This document shows, one piece after another, positions 48,301 to 59,646 of a stretch of 64,000 nucleotides of DNA. The stretch comes from Dysidea avara (Eukaryota; Porifera; Demospongiae; Dictyoceratida; Dysideidae), in contig NC_089275.1 of the NCBI RefSeq assembly GCF_963678975.1, positions 20,976,467-21,040,466 on the forward strand, given 5' to 3'. The translations under genes and the position numbers were made by a program. Every line of letters begins with the position of its first letter. Positions within the stretch are counted from its first letter, which is position 1. The notes under the pieces are model-generated. The model ran no database searches. It was not told the origin of the DNA and saw only the letters and a program-made list of their open reading frames with translations.

Positions 48301-51300
48301 TTCAAGTGAAGAAGCTACGCCCCTGCCAAGAGATCTTGTGAAATGAAAGGAGAATAGTAAAGAAAAGGCAAGTATGTACAGAGACAATAGAGGGGCGCGT
48401 AATTATGTCCTGTTGTAAATAAACGCCTTTAAAATTTATTTTACTACTAAATAAACGCACCAGAATAGGCTTGTGTGGCTGTTGTCTCCAAGGTTGTCTC
48501 ATTACTTGTCTTTTTGTGTTGAAGTGATTTAGTCGCAATTGGTGAGTTTAACTATACATGTATTTGTGTTGTAAAACTTAATTGTAAAAAGGCGATTAGC
48601 ACATATCATGATAAACATGTATTTGTCACAGTAGAGTCTCTCACGAAGTCACGATTATTACGAGACATTGGACCAGGGTAAAAATTTTACTGCTATATTT
48701 AGAGGTTGTAGCGTTTGTATATCTTAGTATCTTAATAAATAATCCCCCATGATCACTAATCACTAATAGTCAGAGCTCTCAACCTGTCAGTTACCTTAGA
48801 GTGATGACTGAGTTTAAAATGAGTGAGAAATAAGTATGTAGGAGTGAGGCATGCTGGTGAACATCCGACAGTGTACAAAACATACTTAGCTAAGGGGTCT
48901 GGTGGCCATGTACCCTGGGAAAATTTTGAAAAATAGCTAGACTATACAGATTTGTGAGCATCTTAAAATATTATTATTAATGTAAGTGATAAAGCAGTAA
49001 AAACAACTCACTTGCATGGTACAACTATACTATATATTTAGCTACATTATGTAACATAGTCTATAGAGTTATTGTTTGCTACTGTGAGCTTTATTGTATT
49101 CAACACACAAAGAAAACACCATAGCAGTGCACAAAGGCCACTGTGAAAGGGGAGTAACTTGTACTGAGCTAACCAGATATTACAAGTAAACAACCACTGT
49201 GAATAATATTGGTGCTATTCACTATAGGAAGCCTTACAGATAAAAATTAAATTTGCTGCTCCATATGAGCAGCATCACAGTGCAGCTGCACGTGTATTTG
49301 CATGTGATACAAGCGAGCCGGCGCCGTTGACTACGAAATCTCAAGTACGAAAGTATACGGCTCGTTGTCGCGGGGGTACAAAGATTGTAACAGGCTCGGA
49401 TTATAAGTTAATAGAGACTATATTATAAAGCTAGACAGTCTATTTCTGAAAAATGCGTGAGATTTTTGCAAAACTATGCGTGAGTTGCAAAATCAAGAGT
49501 GAGATTGGAGTCAAGTTCGTGTGTCTCACGCGCAATGCGTGAGAGTTGAGAGCTCTGAATAGTACAGTGAAAACTGGTCATTATTCAGGCCGTAGGGACA
49601 AAATTTTCTAACCTTGCCTTATAAAGAGGTGGCTGCATTATGCGGCCTTAAAAAAAGGTAAGAAGCATGCTGTTCTATATAGAGATGGATTTAGTGTATG
49701 ACAGCGTATGAGACAGTGAGTGCTGGCAGCAAGGGGGCAGCCAATCTGTTAGAGCACCAAAAGCACTGCTTCAGACATAGGCAGTTGACTGTCAGCCCCA
49801 AGTGTAAAAAGTTTCACTATTGGTCCTTATAAGCTCCTGATGAAGAAAGTGATGAAGTCATTATCCATAGGATATATTTTTCAGAGTATCCATTTCAGTT
49901 CTACAATATAGTAGCCAAGCATAAGATGAATATAACACAGCATTCCAGTAGTTTAGTGGTGACCACAACACTGCCTGAGTTAAACTGTGGTGAGATTTGA
50001 GACTACCAGAAGCCCTGGAATGTCTTCAACACATGAAATACCAAATATCTAATGCCTGGCTTTCATCCACAGTGGACCTGTCTTGGTGGCCACTTGTACA
50101 GAAGGGAAACAGCTGCCACACAGTCTTGCGAGCGAAACAGCTAGTTGCCACACCCCTTAATTATCAATTTGTAAAATCTTTAGCAAAATTGTGTGTGCGA
50201 GCAAGTGCGATGTGGCAGTGCCGTGTATATGGTTGCTGCCTAGCAGTGACACATCACGAGTATTGAAGTCACAATGCGTTACTGTATCATCCATCTAAAT
50301 ACAATCTCTGAATGTGTCATTTTGTGTAGAGAGCAATCTTCCACAAGAAGTGACCTGCAGGTTTCAGTGTATATTGTTAACCATTAATATTGTTCACAAT
50401 ATTGTGAACTATATGTACAGTGAAACCTCACTTAGTGGCTACCTCTTTAATAAGACCACCTCATTATATTGGCTACCTCTAGTAGGTCCCAAATATAGCT
50501 AAGCATTACTTATGACCTCATTAATAAGGCCACCTTGTTATTCAGGCCAAATTTTTTGGTCCCACAGCCTGCCATATTAATGAGGTTTCATTGTACTTAT
50601 GTGAATTTTTATTTTTCGTAACTTTTCTTCAGGTTTACTGATGGGCACTATGAAGCATTGTTGACTGGTACGTGTATAATGTGGTGACTTGAAATGCTAA
50701 AACAGTACGTAGCATGTCTTGTATGTACATGTAATGTGTTGTAATGTGTCCACACATCTTAGAAATAAATATAATTGTATTCTCTATAAATAGTCAGTTC
50801 CATTGTGCCACTGGGTCATAAGTTGGTTGAGTATGGATCATCCAGGGCACTTGAGTCACATTTTGTCCTGGCCAAGTGGATCTCATCCACTGACAGAATA
50901 TACAGGATCAGATCACGTGTATAAATTACGGTGGAACTTGTTTATCGCCACCTTCACTCATTCAGCAGGTAACAGTGTATAAATTCTCAATTGGAATTGG
51001 CTTTTCAAGAGTGGTTGTCTTTCTATACTAGTGGCCATTAAGACAGGTTGTACTGATAGAGTGTACATACTAGAGATGCAACAATATTCTCCACTTAGTG
51101 TCGTTTGATAGTGATGCAATGGAGACTATGTATTATTGCATTTAAATACTATACTATTATATTGCAACTCTAGCACGTATTTATAACAGGAATGTTTGTT
51201 AACTGTTTAGACATACTGGAGCCACACCCACTCATCTGGATTCTACAAATGGAGTCATACCAACTTGTTGTCATCATACTTACTCGTTACTCCCATTGTG

Positions 51301-54300
51301 TTTGGATGAATCAGTATACATGCCGTCATGTGAGACTTGCTACCATGGCGGGCCACTGGAAAACATTTGCATAGCAGTTATATTACAGTCATTATTGTAC
51401 AATTCTTACATTATTGTTGTGAAAAGTGTTTGGTATTCATGTGTCTCCTCTGTATGTTGTAATTACATGTGTAATTTTGTGTGGGGGTGCTATAAAATGC
51501 AATAATGCATGGTGACAATTGTATTAGGCGATTTTGCACACTTCCTTTTAAGCTAGCTACATGTGCTAATTACTCACAGCTTGTGTCAACAACTGGTAAC
51601 CGCAGTTGTACTCTTGTGTCATTCTTTAAGCCGCGCCCTTAGAGGACAAATTACGTGGGGGCGACTAATTTCAAAACGAAGGATGGTATGCAGCACCATA
51701 GATTACATCTACGGACTATAATCTATGGCAGCACACTTCTTGGTGGCTATATGTACTGATTAACTACATAGAGCGCCAGTTCATCAATACCCAGTGACCG
51801 TAGTTGTGCTCTGCGTCATTCTTTAAATTCCGAGTAAAATTCTTAGAGAGCAAATGACGTGGGGGCGACTAAATTCAAATTTCAAACTAGCCATTCTCGA
51901 AAACAAATGTTTCAATCTGAACGAAACTTTCAGAACAGTTTAAAGACACATTGCCCTACATGCCAAGCGAGTATTGCGGAAAAAAACAATCTGGGATTTG
52001 TATTTGGCCTCTAGGTCGACTGAGGACGACTGAAACTTCGTTTGGTGCTGAAATCACGACTGTAGGGTAATTATGTATGGTGAAATCGATGATGTGAATC
52101 TTGAGGTGATTGAGTGAATACTGAAGCGATAGCAGGGCAATCAATGTTCGGAATGCACAAAGGAACGCAAGGCATACACCTGCGGTTGCGTCTAACCGCA
52201 TGCGATAAAAAAATAATAATAATAATAAAAAAATTAAAAAAAAAAGAAACTTCCCCATTGATGTCGGCAACCTCGATCACGAAACAATCGGCATGGATTT
52301 GCTTCACTGCTTGTGTGGTAGTTACTAGTGACACAATGAGTCCAACTCCAGAGTTTCAGAGGGATAGCGTAAGTGACGGGTGGATTACAGGAAGGCCGAA
52401 TTTGACAACGTTCGTTCTTGTAAAATCCTCACGTAGTGGTCGCGTCATTTATTGTCTGCGGCGCGCGTTTCTGCTTTACTGGCCGCGCGACTCACTACCG
52501 TGAGTCTTGATTAATTGCTGGAAGATTATAAATTTATAAAACACAAGACATCAACATACACATTCTGTGTCATGCAGATGATGCAGCCAAAGTGTGCATG
52601 TATTAAACATAAAGTTCACTAAAACTGAATACAGACCATTTTTATCTGTGGAGAATGTCCAACAAAATATGAGCTCAATTCACTCTGCTACCTCCAAGAT
52701 ATACATTTGCTATATATGCACACACAAGTAGAAGGAATAATTAGGAATTTTCTAAGGATTATAGTCATAAAACAAGGGAGGTCACCAACACCTGCAGATA
52801 TACATTTAATCCCTAAATCCCAAGACTGAATTAGGGATTAAATCTGCAGGTATAGGTGATCTTCCTTGTTTCACTACTTTTTATAGTCATGATCCTTAGA
52901 AAATTCCCTATTTTTTCTTCTTTGCTGGTACACAGCATTAACACTACATGAAGGTCCTCTGCATTCAACCTAGTCATAATAGGAAACCTGGATGATCCCA
53001 TTATGTAGAGAAGCTATCACACTGCCTTACCACAGATTGACACCTTTCACTGTCAGCAATTTAGTCAGTAGAAATATCTACTAAATAAAAATTCTGTATC
53101 AACTTATAGGAGCATTTTCGCTGCTGTATAGACACTTTTGAGCTTGCTTATACCTCATCAATACTGCCAAGGCACTATGAAGTTATTGTGAGACAGGTTT
53201 CGGGGTGATAGTTTTGGCCAAAAAGTTCATGACCCCTAATATACAGTATGATATGTACATTTAGTACTGTATAGTAAAAAACTTTGGCAGTAAAAAACTT
53301 TGACGAATTTGGCGAATAGCATTCAATTTGCCAAAGTTTCTTTTGCCAATTATTTTAGATTATCACATGAGCACATTGAGTAACTAGAACTTGATATGAA
53401 GGCCAGCTTGTACCACCACGTAATAAAGATCGAGCTGACTTTGGAGGAATTTGTCCCACTGTTCAGTGTAAGCACTCTTTGGGATAGAATTTCCGACCGG
53501 CTTCCCATTTGCACGTCAGCTAGTTCATCATCTCGCAATGGATTTGGCCAAATACTTTGATATATGTGATAACCTCTGCTACTGGAGTTCACTGGAAAAG
53601 TAAATACGGTCGCTCTCTGCATCGCAGGAGATAGCGAAGCATGCGCCTTTGCTACCACATCGTTAGATCGGTAGCTACAAAAGTACTGCTACAACAATGC
53701 TAGCTACCTAATTATAACTTACTACACTACTTAACTGATGAGTTGACACCTTGTCATTTAATATCCTTACGTACTGTACAGTAAAAATTTTGGCGGTAGA
53801 AACTTTTGGCGAATGTTATTTCAATCGCCAAAGTTTTTTCCGCCTATTTTTCAACAGAGGGGCTTCGTCACACTTTTTTACTGCCAAAGTTTTTTACTAT
53901 ACGGTATTGCATATGCCACCTCAATTATGGCTGGTATCAAATGTCTGGTCCCATTTAGTTGTCGGGGGCATACAGCATCATAATGAATGCCAGGTTTTGA
54001 ATAAATGCGGGGTCTCAAATGAATATCTAATGTAGTTATAATTTTTAACAATTTTTGCAGTGTTTACAGGATGAAGTGAAGAAGTGAAGTGATTCAAGAT
54101 GAAGTGAGGAACGTTATATAGAGTTCCTTTTAAGCTTGAATCATGAAAATATATATGCGTAGGAAAACATCAGGAGAGTACAACACCAGCTAGGGAATGA
54201 AGTTGATTCATGAATACTGGCCATGTAAATAAATGTTGGTCTCATATAGTCACTGGTCTTGTTTATTGTAGTAGCCAGGGAAAAAGTTGCTTGAAAGAAA

Positions 54301-57300
54301 TAAACACTCAGGCCATAACTCAAGACAACATGGTAATCTTATCACAGTGTCATATTTCACATATGGATTAAAGTATACTATACCGATCAATTGTATGTTT
54401 TTATACGTATATATTATAGTGCAAAACTGAACATAGCTAACAAGCACACACGATTAATTGAAATACTCAAACAGCCTGAGAGTAATCACACATATCTAAA
54501 GGAAGACCTACAGTAGTTCCATAACACTAATGCTTTGTGATATTTAGGTAAATGAAAGATACTGGCACACAAAGCATGTTAATCTAAGGTGTCTGAAGGC
54601 ACATGGTTGTGATTTTAGGTTAGTATCACGATTGATACTAAGCCAACTATTCACAATGCAGAATATAGCACAATACTTACACATATTACAATAATTTCTG
54701 GTGCTACATTTTGCATAGCTCAGCATTCCTGCAGGAAGTCTTTCTAGGTGGCACCAAAATAGCCACTATCATCCTTGTAACAGTAAGCTAACACAACAAT
54801 ATTGCTCAGCCCTAACGTATAAATCAGACCTCAGAATTTGAATCTGAGAGAGATTTCAGCAGTTAACAAATTAGAATGTTATAAAGACACATGGCAGTGT
54901 GTCATGCGACCAAGAAATCTGGTACACCACGTCACACTGTAGATATATTGCAGGAAGAAAGAAAATGCGTGCATAACTCCATGGTTCCCACTCTAAAGCA
55001 CACATGCCATTTTTACATTATAGCTGTCCACCAGGCCTTACACCAACTTTGATTGAGATCACTCAAGCCATTCCTCAAGCCATTTGTGAGATACAGTATG
55101 GGCAGAAAAATTGTGACCAGATTTTACAAAACTGATCCTACTAAAAATCTAGTCATGATCTATTTCATTGGTTTACCACTGAAAATTCTTATGCACATTG
55201 TATTTAGAAGTCCTCAAAATGTGTGTTCATTACAAAACTAAACCAAGTACAACTACAACTTCCATTTTGAGCGCTATGAAATATATTGGTAAAATCAAGT
55301 TCAAAAGTCAGCACTTTATAAAATTAACTATCAATCAATGTACAAAAAAGATGTGGCCATAAAGTAACTTGGTTAAGAGTACTAGCCAAGATCTGGCTGT
55401 AATGATGTTAAACTTTTGACCACTACCAATGTTTCTTAAGTCAGGTGTTTTCAAAGCTGAGCATGCATGAACTCTTTTCCGTGCCAGTTTTGCATGGATT
55501 AACCTTAGTGCAACTGATGATGGTTCTATTAGGGTATCTCAATCTTCTTGTTTACAGTAGTGCAATATTGATGCCTCCATGGGCCTGGACCACAATTGAA
55601 CAGTACTGGATACACCACTGAGCAAATGCTGCAGTACATAACATTTACAAAGAAACACATGTGCTTTATGTGACCTATTGGAGCTCAAAAATTTAGTTAA
55701 ATAAACTGTTAAAGGGGGGTTACTATTCAGTGGACTGGACTACTGGACTGGAACACTGGACTGGACTACTGGACTGACATATTTTTTGGTTTTTGCACGT
55801 TCTATATGGTTGGATTTATGGAGTCTTGCTAGTAAGCACCCTTAGGGCACCTGCAGCCCACTTCTAAATGCTGAAGATGAACAGTGGAATACGCGAAAAC
55901 TGTCTCTTAATATTTTCGCTGCTGTTTATTATGCCACTATACAACACTTATTCCTTACCCTGGTGTGTAGTAATTGAATGTGACAGCAATAGTTAACCAG
56001 CAATCATCTAGCCAGTAGACAATATCTTTCAAGATATCCTTAGAGCAAGCTTGAGGAGCAAGCTAGTCTCGCCAGTATGGCCAGACCTCTACTCTAGACT
56101 TGTCTCTAGTTCAGTGCAGGGGCTTACCAATTAGAGATTTTTCAGTATGGGCACTTATAATCTTTAACTGATAAGCCCCTGCACTGAGACAGAAGTCTGG
56201 CAGCGAGACTAGCTTGCTTGCTCCTCAAGCTTGCTCTAAGGATATAACTCAAAGGATACCGTCTACTGGCTAGTTGATTGCTGATTAACTATTGCTGTCA
56301 CAATCAATTCCCTGCACTGCCTGCAGCATTACTATACACCAGGGTAAGAAATAAGTGTTGTATAGTGGCATAATGAACAGTAGCAAAATTATCAAGATAA
56401 GAGACAGTTTTCGCATATTCCATTGTTCGTCTTCAGCATTTAGAAGTGGGCTGCAGGTGCCTTAAGGGTGCTTACTGGAAAGACTCCATAAATCCAACCA
56501 TAGAATGTGCAAAAATCAAAAATATGTCAGTCCAGTAGTCCAGTCCAGTGTTCCAGTCCAGTAGTCCAGTCCACTGAATAGTAACCCCCCTGTTAAAGCT
56601 ACTGGCATGAGTAGGAAGATAATTTATTTAACTGTATAATAATTATATGAATCCACACAAGGAATCTGGGATTCTAATTAGCTGTGTATATTGATGGGAG
56701 CTTGCATCTACATATTGATGACCAGGGGGTTCTATAGAATTTTATGGAACTCTCTCCCTTTTTTCAGAAGAGCCTTATCACATTTTGGTTGAGGCATTAA
56801 TTTGGTGAATTGTATAACATTTATTATTAGATTATTAAATTTCAATTCATAACAGTCTCGTGGGCCTCACCACAATTACGCACAACAAATTCATCTAATT
56901 GCAAAAATAATCATTGCTTTGTTGATGTATTACTACATGTTCCTCTCTATTATTAACTCTTGGTAACAGTTACAGTACATAAACAAACAAGGCTAAGGGT
57001 CCAAAGTTGAGTAGTGATGATTACTTACTATTACGCACCATACCACCATTCCTCAGAGTGGAAGCCACAATTTAATCCACCCTTAGGTTTGCCTGATGTA
57101 TGGTATAAACACATACATACATAGATACTTACTAAAAAGGGCTACCAAGTAGAGGTACTCCTCCTGCTTGTACTGAGACTGTGTGATCACCTCCTATTTT
57201 GGGAGTATAGGACACTTCATAGCAACCATCTCTGAGTTCTTTTACTTCATCTGTAGTGGTGGTTGACCGAGCCATATTGTAATACTGGATTTTGACATGT

Positions 57301-58526
57301 AGCTGATCGGAAATGCCACTAAGTGCTCGTTCATTGGTATCCTTTAGCAGAACTGAAAATGTACTGGGCGTATTCACTGGAATCTTTTGCTTTAAATTTC
57401 TTACAGCACAATTGATTGGACTAACAAATGTTCCTAATTGCAGTAGAGAATTTTTTATATCTGCCAAGCTGTAAAAATTAATTTCTGTTTGTTGTTCAGC
57501 ACTTGGTTTGACTATTACTTTACTCTTCTCTGCTTTCAAATGAGCACCCCTCTCCAGTATAGTAGCTCTCATAGACACGATATCCTCTTTCACACCTTGT
57601 TGAAGTTTGTCGTCGGTAAAGTCATTGCACCTTCTCAACTGATGCAACAAAGAGATCAACTTATTTCTTTGGTCCTGCAAACTTTTATCCCGTTGATTAG
57701 CATCATAAGAGATATTATTTTGTAATTGCTTTTTACGCTGGTTGAGAGTAGTTTGAATGCTATCAAACATTTCATCCAGTTTGCGAAGATTTTCAGCTTT
57801 AGCTTTGTTTACATTTACACTTTCCCTTTCAACCTCATCAGCAGCTGTTTCAAGTTCTTTGATCTGTTGCTGAACACCTGGTAGCATATTCTCCAGGATT
57901 TTCTTTTCATTGCTCACAAAAGTGTCGTCTATCTTCACATATTGGTGACTTGTGTGTTTACTGGAAATACATTGTTCGCAGGCTAGCTCGGTCTTTTGCT
58001 GACAGTAAAGGTCAAGTGATTTCGTGGAATGGGTGGGGCACATTTTGAAGCTGTCTGGAACAATCGGTAAATCTCCTGTGAAAGTTCGCATATCTTCCAG
58101 CAGTAACACTTTGGCATGATTCTTCGTAGATATAGCACGACCGTGTGCACTTAAACACTCTTTACAAAGCAGCGTGCGACATTGTAGGCACAAAGCGTGG
58201 GCAACGACTGTCGCGCAAATCTGACATCTCGGTTCAGCTTTTTTATTGAGCATTTCCACCAAGTGCACAGTAGACATATCTGTTATAAGATCCTCTACTT
58301 TTAGTGGTATAGAAACTATTTCTTTGCAAACTGGACATTGCAGCCTTTTCCGGTCGTTGTTCAGGCTACTTCCTGCCGCCTCCCCGGAACTGCTAGTAGA
58401 AAGCTCCTCTTGCAAACATTCCGCGCAAACTAGATGGAGACAGGGCAACAGTTTAGGATTAATGAAGAACTTGCTGCACTTCACACAATGTAGCTTTTGT
58501 AGAAAATCTTTCCAAATTGATGACAT
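45368..58526 (-). CDS. TRIM-NHL protein A (exon 1 57133-58526; exon 2 45368-46211)
   Basis: Two exons encode about 745 aa. Exon 1 ends ...GSPF plus two bases before GTAAGT; exon 2 begins after CATAG with one base, then VSATLKDLSKL. The phase and the residues rebuilt (GSPFYVS) match the paralogue at 59647-63067. Domains: RING (C14, C17, C29, H31, C34, C37, C64, C67), two B-boxes (about 100-145 and 160-200), coiled coil (about 205-330), filamin repeat (about 365-468) and NHL propeller repeats (about 490-745, with GVAVGHN, VADSGNHRIQVF and VTESGNDRLQV). This is the TRIM2/3/71 layout: ubiquitin ligase with a propeller that can bind RNA or protein. The 10.9-kb intron is repeat-filled. The exon pairing is inferred, with no transcript. 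Confidence 0.85.
47065..47691. mobile_element. 627-bp near-perfect palindromic element
   Basis: The arms (about 47065-47365 and 47391-47691, near 300 bp each) are inverse copies with only a handful of differences. The centre is near 47378. The ends are CCCATCCAAAAACAGCTTAT and its mirror, continuing to GCTGTAAAAAAAGTGCGC. The sequence following the right end (GATTTCAATACTTTTTGTT) resembles that after the foldback at 31716-32005, so the true element end may lie further out. Two identical 72-aa reading frames on opposite strands are by-products of the symmetry. Confidence 0.83.
50418..50593. mobile_element. TA-flanked MITE, CAGTGAAACCTC ends
   Basis: A 176-bp element flanked by TA (50416-50417 and 50594-50595). 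The left end is CAGTGAAACCTCACTTAGTG and the right end, inverted, is CAATGAAACCTCATTAATAT. The interior repeats AATAAG(A/G)CCACCT. Mariner-type MITE. Confidence 0.8.
51537..51877 (+). repeat. Two-copy direct repeat with central hairpin
   Basis: 51537-51684 and 51731-51877 are diverged direct copies sharing GCACACTTC, ACCG(C/T)AGTTGT, GTCATTCTTTAA and ACGTGGGGGCGACTAA. Between them CCATAGATTA...TAATCTATGG forms a hairpin (51701-51728). No coding evidence. Confidence 0.65.
52744..52908. mobile_element. TA-flanked hairpin MITE (GGAATTTTCTAAGG ends)
   Basis: A 165-bp inverted repeat. GGAATTTTCTAAGGATTATA on the left pairs with the right end (GGGAATTTTCTAAGGATCAT on the other strand). The arms continue through ACAAGG(A/G)AG(A/G)TCACC and CACCTGCAGAT to a loop near 52825. 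TA lies on both sides. It shares GTAGTGAAACAAG with 16216-16420. Confidence 0.78.
53267..53904. mobile_element. TA-flanked MITE, AACTTTGGC-repeat body, with a captured-looking insert
   Basis: A 638-bp element between TA (53265-53266 and 53905-53906). The ends are CTGTATAGTAAAAAACTTTG on the left and CCGTATAGTAAAAAACTTTG on the right strand. AACTTTGGC/GCCAAAGTTT boxes fill both subterminal parts. The middle (about 53350-53660, minus strand) reads as protein-like sequence (SSRGYHIYQSIWPNPL). Confidence 0.83.
53350..53658 (-). pseudogene. Possible HIRAN-like gene fragment inside a MITE
   Basis: The minus-strand frame contains VFTFPVNSSSRGYHIYQSIW, similar to the RGYHVY..W opening of HIRAN-type domains in invertebrate proteins. 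A second frame just downstream reads GKPVGNSIPKS, where such domains have a GxVxGxxP segment. Short, frame-shifted and enclosed by the MITE ends, so at best a captured, dead fragment. The family match is from memory and weak. Confidence 0.3.
55715..56589. mobile_element. 875-bp foldback element, GGGGGTTACTATTCAGTGGA ends
   Basis: An exact 9-bp duplication CTGTTAAAG (55706-55714 and 56590-56598). Inverted arms of about 400 bp begin GGGGGTTACTATTCAGTGGA and continue through CTGGACTGGACTACTGGACT repeats. The centre has an inner hairpin with CTAGTCTCGC...GCGAGACTAG (about 56063-56213). It shares ATTCAGTGGA and (TGGACTGGA)n with 24522-26203. Non-coding. Confidence 0.88.
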
Positions 58527-58603
58527 CTTTATCCGTGAAGCTAGTCACGTGAATGAAGATTACGGACGTATAACAATATCGTATATTTGTTGCGAACAAC
58601 ATA

Positions 58604-59511
58604 CCGTATACCCAGATATTTTCGCGGTATGTATATTTCACGGTTGTGTACTTTGTCAGGATTTTTGCGCTTTTAATTTTCACGGGTACCTCTTAGCCCA
58701 GGATTTTTCGCGTTTTAAATTTCACGGATCCGCTGTTCTCAACCACAGAGCTACGAAGGATCTGGATTGATTTTTACTCCAAGGATTGATTATGCAAATT
58801 GCTATGAGCATTTGAATAAAGCAACACAGTGGTGTTGGCTTCTGCGAGGCATGGTTTATGCACCTATCAATGTATTGCCCCACTGCCCCCCCCCCCCCCC
58901 CTCCCCCCCTCGGGCATAGACCTCTATGTGGGGATTTGACACAGCCGAATGTCACATGCCCTCTCATATACGGTTTAGCACTGCAGTATAAAGTATAATG
59001 TATAAGCCAGTTTCCTTCGTGAGCCACGCCCACTTTGTTATCGAGAATGCGTGATACTGTTTAAGCATATGTAATACAGATATATAATTCCTCCAACTAG
59101 AACACTTGCTTACCAACAGAGTTACTTTCCAGGGACTATCAAGCAATGGAATAACCTCCCTAATCACATCATCGATACAGAGTCACTAGAACAGTTTAAT
59201 AATTGTATTTTTGGACTAGATTTGTTGTAATTAACCCCCTTTTTGTTTTGAGGGTCCCCCCCCCTCCTGGATGTAACCAGCACTGAGTGCTGTCTTTCCA
59301 GTATCTAATCATAATCATAATCATAATCATAATCATATGTGGACTCTACATGTGTCTACATATCGCGCGCCAGGAACCCAAACACATAATTGTAATATCT
59401 AAAATTTGTGGGACGCGCATACTACATATTCACGGAATAAAATTTCTTGGTAGCTTTACTAACCTCGAAAACCGTGAAAATTACGTACCGCTAAAATTTC
59501 GGGGTATACGG
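58604..59511. mobile_element. TA-flanked element, CCGTATACCC ends, beside the TRIM-NHL A start
   Basis: A 908-bp interval with inverted ends CCGTATACCCAGATATTTTC and (other strand) CCGTATACCCCGAAATTTTA, each next to TA (58602-58603 and 59512-59513). TTTCGCGG, TTTCACGG and TTTTCGCG boxes recur inside. It begins 78 bp upstream of the TRIM-NHL A start codon. A LINE 3' end (59040-59335) and a poly-C run (58880-58915) lie within. Confidence 0.78.
59040..59335 (+). mobile_element. LINE 3' end with (ATAATC)n tail
   Basis: Translates to RTLAYQQSYFPGTIKQWNNL, then PNHIIDTESLEQFNN, the C-terminal end of a LINE reverse transcriptase ORF. A short 3' UTR and an ATAATC microsatellite tail (59307-59336) follow. 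Strongly 5'-truncated and nested in 58604-59511. Confidence 0.78.
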
Positions 59512-59646
59512 TAACGGTTCACGACGCATTATTTTATTGTGCATTGTTACAGCGTACTGCATGTCTATTAAAAGATGAAAAAAACAACTAAATCATGCAA
59601 ACACAGAACAAGTATAAGTAGTCATAGCCACACTCAATATTTGTAT

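Larger units (their letters stand above)
46212..57132 (-). other. 10.9-kb repeat-filled intron of TRIM-NHL A
   Basis: No other gene found. From low to high coordinate it holds the 47065-47691 palindrome, motif copies (46932, 47901, 48101, 48253 and 55515), MITEs at 50418-50593, 52744-52908 and 53267-53904, a duplicated block at 51537-51877 and the foldback 55715-56589. 48300-50400 and 53905-55700 hold nothing recognisable, apart from a CAGTGAAAACTGG-type decayed repeat at 49563-49700. Confidence 0.6.

Noticed and set aside
52114-52503. 129-codon plus-strand frame
   Set aside because: Contains a poly-Ile/Lys run from an AAT microsatellite and no domain; the opposite-strand frames are equally long.
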